Origin: Austwickia sp.
Lineage (GTDB): Bacteria; Actinomycetota; Actinomycetes; Actinomycetales; Dermatophilaceae
Reading direction: 5' to 3'
Assembly: GCA_016699675.1 (NCBI GenBank)
Contig: CP064985.1
Span: 930,001-994,000 of the forward strand
DNA length: 64,000 nt
The translations under genes and the position numbers were made by a program. Every line of letters starts with the position of its first letter. The first letter of the stretch is position 1. The notes below the pieces were generated by a model, which did no database searches, was not told the DNA's origin, and saw only the letters and a program-made list of their open reading frames with translations. Shown here in pieces: positions 55,352-63,085 of the stretch.

Positions 55352-56914
55352 TCAGCCGCGCACCGACTTGCTGCGCTTGACGGCGGCCCGGAGCAGGGCC
55401 TCGTACTGCTCCCGGATCCGGCGATGCTCCGCGGCCTCGCGCTCCACCAGGACGCCGTACGTGAACGTGTCCTCCCCCGCCGCGCGCGCCTCGCCACACG
55501 CGCGCTGGATGGTCTCGATCGCGACGACGCCGTCCTGGTAGTCGCCCAGCGCCTCCTGCAGCTTCGTCCACGCCGGGGCGGCGCCCTTCACGCCGAGGAC
55601 CGGAGTCACGGCCTCGTCGGCGTACCGCGCCGCCTTCGCCCGCTTGCGCACGTCGTGGATGATCTCGTCGCGCTCGGCCGGCTCGGCGGCCTTGGCCTTC
55701 TGAGCGGTGCGCACCACGGCGGCGGCGGCCTTGCCGGACAGGCGCGCCACCACGTCGGGGGCGGGGGCGTGGGCGAGCTCGCCGAGGTACGGCGGCCGAA
55801 TCACCGCCTCGGTCAGTTCGCTGAGCAGGCGTTCGTAGCGGCGCGAGTCCAAGCCCGCGACGAGGCGGGCGCGGCTCGCGTCGTGGTCGGCCCGCAGCAT
55901 GCCGAGGAGGCGGTCGCGGACGGGGCCGACGACGTACGCCGGGTCCACGTCGTCAATCAGCGGCTCCAGCCGGGCGAGGAGGACCTCGGCGTCGCGCGGA
56001 CCACCGAGCAGGTCGGCGAGCCAGGACAGCTCGCCGCGCAGGTGCTCCGCGACCGACCCGTCGAACAGGTCCCGGAAGGTCTTGAGGGCGCTGCGGGCGC
56101 GCCGGGTCGCCACCCGGGACTTGTGCACCGCGTCGGGGGCGTCCTCGCGCACCGCCGGCTCGAGGGCCTGCAGCACGCCGAGCTGCGCCGCCAGGTAGTC
56201 CATCACCACATCGCCGGCGGTGGCGGACGCGCCGGTGGCGGTGGTCGTGCCGCTCCCCTTCGCGCCGGCCTTGCCGCCCCCGGCCACGCTGGTACGCCGA
56301 GCGAGCGGCTCCGCGAGCGCCCGGCCGAGCTTGGACGGCGCGCTGCTGGCGACCAGGCGGCTGCGCAGCAGGGCCTCGGTCAGCGCCCCCAGATCCTCGG
56401 TCGTGCCGGCCGGGCCGAGTTCCAGCTCGACCTCGCGCCAGCGGACGATCCGCTCGCCATTGCCGGCATCGAGCAGCACGGTCGCCTCGACGGTGTCGTC
56501 GACCACCTCGGCGACGAGCGCGCCGTTCTCGTCGAGCAGTTCGCGACGGGCCCGGCGGGTGCGCAGGAGGCAGACGGGCACCAGCGCCGCCGTACCGATG
56601 ACGTCCGCAACCATCGCCCGCAACGCGGGCGGCACCTTGACCGCGGAGCCGAGCGGCTCGTGCACCTCGGTGCGGGTGTCCGCGGACTTCGGCAGCTTGA
56701 GGTGCCAGCCGGCGTCGATGCCGCCGACCCGGCGGCGCAGCGTGCGCTTGGCGCGCAGGAGCTGCAGGTGCGGCGTGTCGAGGTAGGTCGCGGTCTGGAC
56801 GAACCGCTTCGGGCCCTCGACGCGCGCGACGGCCTCGACGCCGGCCAAGGAGGGGCACGCCCAGCGGCGCGGCACCTCGAATTTACGTTCGATCTCCTCG
56901 GAATTCGCCGCCAT
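55352..56914 (-). CDS. CYTH-CHAD fusion protein
   Basis: 520 residues. The CYTH domain (about 1-205) begins EEIERKFEVP, the E-x-E-x-K-type triphosphate tunnel motif (ERKFEV), with QTATYLDTPHLQLLRAKRTL and WHLKLPKSADTRTEVHEPL. After a Gly/Ala linker comes the helical CHAD domain (about 235-515) with conserved His in DAVHKSRVATRRARSALKTF and EIIHDVRKRAKAARYADEAV. CYTH proteins bind or hydrolyse triphosphates; CHAD domains bind polyphosphate. Such fusions are common in actinobacteria with unsettled roles. ATG 56914 (MAANSEE) has GGGGGAG 10 bases upstream; ATG 56923 is too close to it. Confidence 0.93.
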   Translation of the reverse strand: MAANSEEIERKFEVPRRWACPSLAGVEAVARVEGPKRFVQTATYLDTPHLQLLRAKRTLRRRVGGIDAGWHLKLPKSADTRTEVHEPLGSAVKVPPALRAMVADVIGTAALVPVCLLRTRRARRELLDENGALVAEVVDDTVEATVLLDAGNGERIVRWREVELELGPAGTTEDLGALTEALLRSRLVASSAPSKLGRALAEPLARRTSVAGGGKAGAKGSGTTTATGASATAGDVVMDYLAAQLGVLQALEPAVREDAPDAVHKSRVATRRARSALKTFRDLFDGSVAEHLRGELSWLADLLGGPRDAEVLLARLEPLIDDVDPAYVVGPVRDRLLGMLRADHDASRARLVAGLDSRRYERLLSELTEAVIRPPYLGELAHAPAPDVVARLSGKAAAAVVRTAQKAKAAEPAERDEIIHDVRKRAKAARYADEAVTPVLGVKGAAPAWTKLQEALGDYQDGVVAIETIQRACGEARAAGEDTFTYGVLVEREAAEHRRIREQYEALLRAAVKRSKSVRG

Positions 56915-57089
56915 GGCCGTCATTCTCCCCCACCCTGCGGCCTTTCTCACAGGTGATCGAGGGTTGTTCGGGGACCACACCGGACATGCTGGGAGCGGAC
57001 GAGGCCTCGTCGGTGATCGTCGCGGTGAACTCGCTCACACGGGCGCTCCACCTCTTGCCCGCCGATCCCCCGCCCGTCATAGTCAGTTG

Positions 57090-57103
57090 TTACCGACGAG
57101 TAA
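57090..57103. promoter_or_regulatory. Candidate operator upstream of the acyl-CoA dehydrogenase
   Basis: TTACCGACGAGTAA: outer arms TTAC/GTAA inverted, 50 bp before the fadE-like start. TetR-type regulators of fatty-acid genes in actinobacteria bind palindromes of this size, but the cognate regulator is not in the window. Confidence 0.4.
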
Positions 57104-57152
57104 AGGCGCCGGGGGCAGCCCTGCCCGCGCCAAGGGAGGAACTGGTCTCCAG

Positions 57153-59036
57153 ATGGGTCACTACAAGAGCAACCTGCGCGATCTCGAGTTCAACCTCTTC
57201 GAGGTGCTCGACCGGGGCAGCGTCCTCGGCCAGGGGCCGTACGAGGATGTCGACGTCGACACCGCGCGCGAGATCCTGCGCGAGGTCGCCCGGCTGTCCG
57301 AGAACGAGCTGGCCGACAGCTTCTTCGACGCCGACCGCAACCCGCCGGTGTTCGACCCGGTGGAGAGCACGGTGACGATCCCCGAGTCGTTCAAGAAGTC
57401 CTACAAGGCCTACCAGGACGCCGGCTGGGGGATGCTCTCGGTCCCCGGCGAGCTCGGCGGCACCGTTGTCCCGCCGTCGCTGATGTGGGCGGCCTCGGAG
57501 ATGGTGCTGGGCTCGAACCCGGCGATCTACATGTACTCCGCCGGCTACGGCTTCGCCCGCATCCTCTTCGAGATCGGCAACGAGGAGCAGCGGAAGATCG
57601 CCGGCCACATGGTCGAGAACCACTGGGGCTGCACGATGGTGCTGACCGAGCCGGACGCCGGCTCCGACTTCGGCGCCGGCCGCACCAAGGCCATCCAGCA
57701 GCCCGACGGGACCTGGCACATCGAGGGCGTCAAGCGGTTCATCACCTCGGCCGAGCACGACATGATGGACAACATCATTCACCTGGTGTTGGCCCGCCCC
57801 GAGGGTGCGGCGCCCGGCACCAAGGGCCTGTCGCTGTTCGTCGTCCCGAAGTTCATGGTCGACCCCGAGACCGGCGCGCTCGGCGAGCGCAACGGCGCCT
57901 ACGTCACCAACGTCGAGCACAAGATGGGCCTCAAGGTCTCCTCGACCTGCGAGCTGCGCTTCGGCGAGAAGCACCCGGCGATCGGCACCCTGGTGGGCGA
58001 CGTGCACGACGGCACCGCGCAGATGTTCCGGGTCATCGAGAACGCCCGGATGATGGTCGGCACCAAGGCGATCGCGACGCTGTCCACGGGGTATCTGAAC
58101 GCGCTCGACTACGCCAAGCAGCGCATCCAGGGCGCCGACCTCACCCAGATGACCGACAAGTCCGCGCCGCGGGTGAGCATCATCCACCACCCCGACGTAC
58201 GCCGGTCGCTCATGCTGCAGAAGGCGTACGCCGAGGGCCTGCGGGCGCTCGTGCTGTTCACGGCGCTGCAGCAGGACAAGGTGGACCAGTACCGGCTCGC
58301 CCACGACGGCGCCGAGCCCGAGAAGGGATCGCCGGAGCACCTGACCGCGCGGATCAACGACCTGCTGTTGCCGCTGGTCAAGGGCTGTGGCTCGGAGCGG
58401 GCGTGGGTGCTGCTGGGGACGGAGTCGCTGCAGACGTACGGCGGGTCCGGGTTCCTGCAGGACTACCCGGTGGAGCAGTACGTGCGGGACGCCAAGATCG
58501 ACACCCTCTACGAGGGCACCACCGCGATCCAGGGCCAGGACTTCTTCTTCCGCAAGATCGTCCGGGACCAGGGTCAGGCGCTGCAGGCGCTGGCCGCCGA
58601 GATGACGGTCACGGTGAAGGGCCCGGGCGAGGGCGCCGACGACCCGCTGGCTGCGGAGCGCAAGCTGCTCGGCAAGGCCATCGAAGACCTGCAGGGCATC
58701 ATCGCCTGGTTGATCGGGGCGGCCATGCAGTCCAACCCGAAGATGGCCGGCGAGAACGCCGACGTCCGCAACCTCTACAAGGTCGGCCAGAACACGACCC
58801 GGCTGCTCATGGCCGCCGGCGACGCGATCATCGGCTGGCTGCTGCTGCGGCAGGCCGAGGTGGCCAGCGAGAAGCTGACGGCGGGAGCGAGCGGCGCCGA
58901 CGCGGACTTCTACACGGGCAAGGTCGCGGCGGCGAAGTTCTTCGCCCACCAGGTGCTCCCGCGGCTGAGCGCGGAGCGGGCGATGGCGGAGGCGACCGAC
59001 AACGCCCTGATGGACGTGCCGGAGAGCGCCTTCTAG
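57153..59036 (+). CDS. Acyl-CoA dehydrogenase, FadE5-like long form
   Basis: A 627-residue FAD enzyme of fatty-acid beta-oxidation. The N-terminal family block is MGHYKSNLRDLEFNLFEVLD. FAD/substrate signatures are CTMVLTEPDAGSDFGAGRTK, KRFITSAEHDM and KMGLKVSSTCELRFGEKHPA. The catalytic region is near YGGSGFLQDYPVEQYVRDAK and DTLYEGTTAIQGQDFFFRKI. A C-terminal helical extension brings it to the size of the long FadE class rather than the 380-residue class. GGGAGGA lies 12 bases before ATG 57153, a long spacing. It is monocistronic, between the candidate operator and a strong terminator. Confidence 0.94.
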   Translation: MGHYKSNLRDLEFNLFEVLDRGSVLGQGPYEDVDVDTAREILREVARLSENELADSFFDADRNPPVFDPVESTVTIPESFKKSYKAYQDAGWGMLSVPGELGGTVVPPSLMWAASEMVLGSNPAIYMYSAGYGFARILFEIGNEEQRKIAGHMVENHWGCTMVLTEPDAGSDFGAGRTKAIQQPDGTWHIEGVKRFITSAEHDMMDNIIHLVLARPEGAAPGTKGLSLFVVPKFMVDPETGALGERNGAYVTNVEHKMGLKVSSTCELRFGEKHPAIGTLVGDVHDGTAQMFRVIENARMMVGTKAIATLSTGYLNALDYAKQRIQGADLTQMTDKSAPRVSIIHHPDVRRSLMLQKAYAEGLRALVLFTALQQDKVDQYRLAHDGAEPEKGSPEHLTARINDLLLPLVKGCGSERAWVLLGTESLQTYGGSGFLQDYPVEQYVRDAKIDTLYEGTTAIQGQDFFFRKIVRDQGQALQALAAEMTVTVKGPGEGADDPLAAERKLLGKAIEDLQGIIAWLIGAAMQSNPKMAGENADVRNLYKVGQNTTRLLMAAGDAIIGWLLLRQAEVASEKLTAGASGADADFYTGKVAAAKFFAHQVLPRLSAERAMAEATDNALMDVPESAF

Positions 59037-59102
59037 GCGCTTCGTCCGGCGCCGTGCCGGGACGTGCGACCTGAGCACACGTCCCTGCGCCGTGGCACGG
59101 CA

Positions 59103-59141
59103 CGACGACGCCCGCCGGGTGATCCCCGGCGGGCGTCGTCG
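59103..59141. terminator. Strong terminator after the acyl-CoA dehydrogenase
   Basis: Perfect 17-bp stem CGACGACGCCCGCCGGG / CCCGGCGGGCGTCGTCG with loop TGATC, between convergent genes. Confidence 0.85.
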
Positions 59142-59204
59142 CCGTTTGTGCTGCGGTGCGTGCCGCGGTTGGCGGCTGCGGTTCGTGGCGAGGTTGTCGC
59201 GGTG

Positions 59205-59465
59205 TTACCGGGTGTCCGCGGTGGGCTGGGTCGTTCGGTCGTCGTCCGAAGCGTCGCCGGTGGCCGCCGTGTCCGCGTGCGCCGGGCTGCGCACGACGTA
59301 CGGCGTGCCGAGGACGTGTCGCGCGGTCGCGAGGAGCATGGCGGCGACGCCGAGACCCATCAGGATGGCGCCCGGTACGTCGTACGCCCCGAGCATCCCG
59401 GCGTACCGGCCCAGCACGAACCGCACAAACGCGCCCGCAGTCAGCAGCAGCAGTCCGAGCCCCAT
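59205..59465 (-). CDS. Small two-helix membrane protein, unknown
   Basis: 86 residues: two hydrophobic helices (LGLLLLTAGAFVRFVL and AILMGLGVAAMLLATA) and a polar, Asp/Thr-rich tail (TGDASDDDRTTQPTADTR). No family recognised. It begins 27 bp after the DUF6458-like gene on the same strand and is probably in one operon with it. ATG 59465 is taken. Confidence 0.65.
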   Translation of the reverse strand: MGLGLLLLTAGAFVRFVLGRYAGMLGAYDVPGAILMGLGVAAMLLATARHVLGTPYVVRSPAHADTAATGDASDDDRTTQPTADTR

Positions 59466-59492
59466 GCCCGCGACTGTAACCCGCCCGCTCGG

Positions 59493-59735
59493 TCAGACGC
59501 GCGGGTCCTCCGGCGGCGGCGCGGCCACGTTGACGTCGCGGCGCTCCACGACCTGGCGTACCTCGGTCTTGCCCCGCTGGCTCATCTGCAGCAGCGAGAT
59601 GAGCAGCGCAAGCACGCCCGCGCCCAGGCAGATGTAGCCGACCATCACCAGGTCGACCCCGCTGATCCGATCCTGCACGGCGAACGCGAGGATCGCGCCC
59701 ACCACGATGAGGAAAATGCCGATTCCGGCGCCCAT
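59493..59735 (-). CDS. Small membrane protein, DUF6458-like
   Basis: 80 residues, MGAGIGIFLIVVGAILAFAV at the start, then ISGVDLVMVGYICLGAGVLA and a cytoplasmic tail RQVVERRDVNVAAPPPEDPR. This two-helix layout with I-F-L-I-x-x-G-A-I-L-x-F-A-V is widespread in actinobacteria under DUF6458, without known function. GGGAGG lies 6 bases before ATG 59735. It is upstream of the 86-residue membrane protein. Confidence 0.8.
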   Translation of the reverse strand: MGAGIGIFLIVVGAILAFAVQDRISGVDLVMVGYICLGAGVLALLISLLQMSQRGKTEVRQVVERRDVNVAAPPPEDPRV

Positions 59736-60004
59736 GGGTGCCTCCCTGCGTACGCGGCGGCACGGCTCGCCGCCCGCCTGCGGCCATCCGTCGGCGCGAC
59801 CGTTCTGCACGCCGCCGGTCGAGGAGATGACGTCCTCATTTGTCATAGTGAGGCACGTACGTCGCGGGTGGCACCTGCGACCGACGTACGGCGCGTCGCG
59901 GCACCCGAGGGGGCGGGCACGGTGCGGGCGGCCGCCGCCGGACTGGCGCTTCGATGTGATCAGCGGAACGGAATGCTTCTTCGCCCCGCCGGGTTGCCGC
60001 CATC

Positions 60005-61018
60005 ATGAGCTCCTCGACGCGTGTGCCCCTGTCCATCCTCGATCTGTCCCCTGCGTCGGCGGGCCGGACCAGGCGGGACGCGCTGCAGGACACCACCGCG
60101 CTGGCGCAGGCGGCGGATCGGTTGGGCTACGAGCGGTATTGGGTCGCCGAACACCACGGCAGCGAGACCTTCATGAGCTCGGCCACGGCGCTGATCCTCG
60201 GCCACCTGGCGGACCACACCGAGCGCATCCGCCTCGGCTCCGGCGGCGTCATGCTGCCCAACCACGCGCCGCTGATGGTGGCCGAGTACTACGGCACCCT
60301 CGCCACCCTCTACGGCGACCGCTTCGACCTCGGCCTGGGCCGGGCGCCCGGCACCGACCCGCGGACGGCGGCGGCGCTGCGGCGGGGCACCGGCGAGCTG
60401 GACACCTTCGTGCAGGACGTGGTCGAACTGCACGGTTATCTCGCGGATCCGGACCCCGAGGCGCCCGCCCGCGTGCGGGCGATCCCCGGCGAGGGCACCA
60501 AGGTGCCGCTGTGGATGCTGGGGTCGAGCCTGGGCGGGGCGAGCGTGGCGGCCTATCTCGGCCTGCCCTTCGCGTTCGCCTCGCACTTCGCCCCGCAGGC
60601 GCTCAGCGCCGCGATCGCGCACTACCGCGAGCACTTCGACGCCTCGGCGCCGACGGCGCAGGTGGACCGCCCGTACGTCATGGCCGGCGTCAACGTCCTC
60701 GTCGCCCCCACCCAGGACGAGGCGGACCTGCTGGCGACGACGGCGCAGCAGATGGCCGTGCGCATCCGCACCGGCGGCCGCGGCCCGCTCGACCCCCCGC
60801 AGGCCGGGTACCTCCACTCGCTGCCGCCCCAGGTCCGCGCGGTGGTCGCGGAGCACCAGGCGGTGCGGGCAATCGGTACGCCGGAGCGCGTAGTGACCGA
60901 ACTCGAGGCGATCGTGGCCCACCACGGCCTCGACGAGGTCATCACCACGACGTACACGCACGACCCCGCGCAGCGCATCCGCAGCTACGAGCTCCTCGCG
61001 GAGGCGTGGCGGGCCTGA
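60005..61018 (+). CDS. Luciferase-like (LLM) flavin-dependent monooxygenase, MsnO8-type
   Basis: A 337-residue TIM-barrel FMNH2-dependent oxidoreductase. PLSILDLSPASAGRTRRDAL at the start, YERYWVAEHHGSETFMSSAT, IRLGSGGVMLPNHAPLMVAE, and RFDLGLGRAPGTDPRTAAAL match the MsnO8/YhbW type exactly. GSSLGGASVAAYLGLPFAFA follows. The substrate is unknown; such enzymes occur singly in many genomes. ATG 60005 has no strong ribosome site. It ends 34 bp from the convergent Pro-rich protein gene. Confidence 0.93.
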   Translation: MSSSTRVPLSILDLSPASAGRTRRDALQDTTALAQAADRLGYERYWVAEHHGSETFMSSATALILGHLADHTERIRLGSGGVMLPNHAPLMVAEYYGTLATLYGDRFDLGLGRAPGTDPRTAAALRRGTGELDTFVQDVVELHGYLADPDPEAPARVRAIPGEGTKVPLWMLGSSLGGASVAAYLGLPFAFASHFAPQALSAAIAHYREHFDASAPTAQVDRPYVMAGVNVLVAPTQDEADLLATTAQQMAVRIRTGGRGPLDPPQAGYLHSLPPQVRAVVAEHQAVRAIGTPERVVTELEAIVAHHGLDEVITTTYTHDPAQRIRSYELLAEAWRA

Positions 61019-61052
61019 CCTCCGCCAGCACGCGGGCCGCTGGTCGAGCGGC

Positions 61053-61925
61053 TCACCCCCTGAGGGTGTAGCCCGCGACCAGCACCTGCTCGTTACCGAG
61101 TTCACCGGGCATGGGGACATACGGCATCGGCACACCGCGCTGGAACTGCGGCGACGGCATGCGCTCGGGGTAGACCGGAGTGTTGTCCAGCGGCGTGTCG
61201 TACTCGGGCGGCGTGGGCCGCTGCGGTGGGGTGGGGTTGGACGGCGAGTCCGGTCCCAGCGGGGGCACGAAGTTCGGTTCCGGCGTCGGCTGCTGCGGCG
61301 GCACGGGGGACGGCTGCGGAGACGGCGATGGGGTCGGCGGCGGGGTCGCCGGCGAATCAGGGGCCTGCGGCGGCACGAAGTCCGGTCCCGGCGTCGGAGA
61401 CGACCGCGAGATGCGGCCGTCCGACCGGACCGTTGACGCTGTTCCCTGCGCTGGCTGTTTCGGCATCGGAATCGAAGCCGCCGGCTTCGCAACGGGCGTG
61501 GCCGCCGGCCTGGCAGCAGGCTTGGCCGCCGGCCTGGCAGCAGGCTTCGCCACCCGCGCCTGTGCCTGCTCCTTGCGAGCCTCGTTCATCGCCGCCATGG
61601 ACGACTGGACTGGCTGCTTCGGCATCGGAATCGAAGCCGCTGGCTTCGCAACGGGCTGAGCTGCCGGCTTCGCGGCGGGCCTTGCCGCCGGATTCGCAAC
61701 GCGCTGAGCTACTGGCTTGGCCGCGCTGCTCTTCGTCGCGACGGCCTTCGTGCTCACCGGGCGGGGGTCGTCCGGTCGTGCCTGGGCCTGATCGGCGCTC
61801 ACCGTGGCGAAACCCGCCGCCGCGAGGCCGGCGCCGGCGTACAACGCGATCCGCCCCAGGCTCACCCCTGCCGCCCATGTCGTCGACTGATCGCCACCGG
61901 CCTGAACTTCGTCGATTTCCCGCAT
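61053..61925 (-). CDS. Secreted or membrane-anchored Pro/Ala-rich repeat protein, unknown
   Basis: 290 residues. A hydrophobic segment near residue 25 (GRIALYAGAGLAAAGFATVS) may be an uncleaved anchor or signal. A Lys/Ala/Pro repeat region follows (PAARPAAKPAAQPVAKPAAS), in which VAKPAASIPMPKQP occurs twice about 50 residues apart. Then comes a Pro/Ser/Thr region (TPPPTPSPSPQPSPVPPQQP) and a short end VPMPGELGNEQVLVAGYTLR. The duplicated block is nearly identical at DNA level (61462 and 61622). GGGGGGAG precedes ATG 61925. Cell-wall spanning is plausible from composition only. Confidence 0.65.
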   Translation of the reverse strand: MREIDEVQAGGDQSTTWAAGVSLGRIALYAGAGLAAAGFATVSADQAQARPDDPRPVSTKAVATKSSAAKPVAQRVANPAARPAAKPAAQPVAKPAASIPMPKQPVQSSMAAMNEARKEQAQARVAKPAARPAAKPAARPAATPVAKPAASIPMPKQPAQGTASTVRSDGRISRSSPTPGPDFVPPQAPDSPATPPPTPSPSPQPSPVPPQQPTPEPNFVPPLGPDSPSNPTPPQRPTPPEYDTPLDNTPVYPERMPSPQFQRGVPMPYVPMPGELGNEQVLVAGYTLRG

Positions 61926-62206
61926 AACGACTCCCCCCGAGATCGCGAGCTCCCCATGTCTGTGCCCCAACCCTGCCCACGCTGTGAGCGCGCCGGCAAC
62001 GTCCGATGAGGTCGCCGCAACGCGCCATGTCATAAGCGAGGGGCCTCTTCTCCGCTGATCGCGCGTGGCTCTTGGGGGATCGGCAGTCACACCCCCTTAC
62101 GACAAGCGCGAGTCCGCAGTGCTTCGCTCACCATGTGGACAGCGGAGGCTGGCCTCGTGCGGTCCGGGCGCGCCCCTTCCCGGTACGGACGGAGCGGTCA
62201 CACCGC

Positions 62207-63079
62207 TCAGCAGCGGTCCAGCCGGCGGTCCGCCAGGACGGGGAACGCCTCGCGCGCGCTGGTCGCGTCGGCGGGGTCGAATTCGCAGATCAGTACGTCG
62301 TCCGGGGCCGGCCCCTCTCCGTCGGCGGGGCCCGGCGATTCCGCCAACAGATCGCCCGCCGGCCCGAAGACGGCGCTCGCGCCGCTCATCGCCGTCTTGC
62401 CGTTGATCCCCGCGGCGGCGCAGCCCAGCACGAACGCCTGGTTCTCCAGCGCCCGCGCGCGCAGGAGCAGCGACCACACCTCGGCCCGTGCCGCGGGCCA
62501 GCTCGCCGACACGATCATCAGCTCCGGCTCGTCGCGAGCCAGCGCCCGGAACAACTCCGGGAAGCGCAGGTCGTAGCAGGTCGCGAGGCCCGCCCGCACC
62601 GACGTACCGGCTCCGGACGCGCCAGCCGCCGGCAGCGGCAACTCGAGCACGCACGGCTCGTGCCCGGGCTCCAGCAGCTCCTTCTCGACCCCACCGGCGC
62701 CGAAGCAGTGGATTTTCCGGTACGCCGCCAGCACGGCACCATCCGGCCCGAACACCGGCGCCGTGTTGTAGAGGTGCCCGTGCGCGGCGGCCTCGTCGTC
62801 GGGTGGGGGCGTCTCGATGATCGACCCGCCGTGCAGCACGCAGCCGGCGTCGCGGGCGGCCTCGGCCAGCACGGTGCAGGTCGGCCCGTCGAGCGGCTCG
62901 GCGCGCTCGCGCCAGCGCCTCGCGGTGAACGCCCCGGCCAGCCACAGCTCGGGGAGCACCACGAGGTCGACGCCGGCGCCCACCTCACGAACGCGGGCGG
63001 CCACGGCCTCCCGACGTACGGCGGGATCGGCCGCGTCGTCGTACGCGACCTGCAACACCGCGGCCCGCACCGGCGCCAC
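62207..63079 (-). CDS. Carbon-nitrogen hydrolase (nitrilase superfamily)
   Basis: A 290-residue amidase-type enzyme. The catalytic triad is complete: Glu in VVLPELWLAG (about 44), Lys in AAYRKIHCFG (about 122) and Cys in LATCYDLRFPELFR (about 169). Trp and Ala blocks VSASWPAARAEVWSLLLRAR and ALENQAFVLGCAAAGI are standard. Members hydrolyse omega-amides, carbamoyl or nitrile groups; the YDLRFPELFR type resembles omega-amidase/Nit2 or deaminated-glutathione amidase. It lies 6 bp after the CtaG-like gene on the same strand. Confidence 0.93.
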   Translation of the reverse strand: MAPVRAAVLQVAYDDAADPAVRREAVAARVREVGAGVDLVVLPELWLAGAFTARRWRERAEPLDGPTCTVLAEAARDAGCVLHGGSIIETPPPDDEAAAHGHLYNTAPVFGPDGAVLAAYRKIHCFGAGGVEKELLEPGHEPCVLELPLPAAGASGAGTSVRAGLATCYDLRFPELFRALARDEPELMIVSASWPAARAEVWSLLLRARALENQAFVLGCAAAGINGKTAMSGASAVFGPAGDLLAESPGPADGEGPAPDDVLICEFDPADATSAREAFPVLADRRLDRC

Positions 63080-63085
63080 CGGCGA

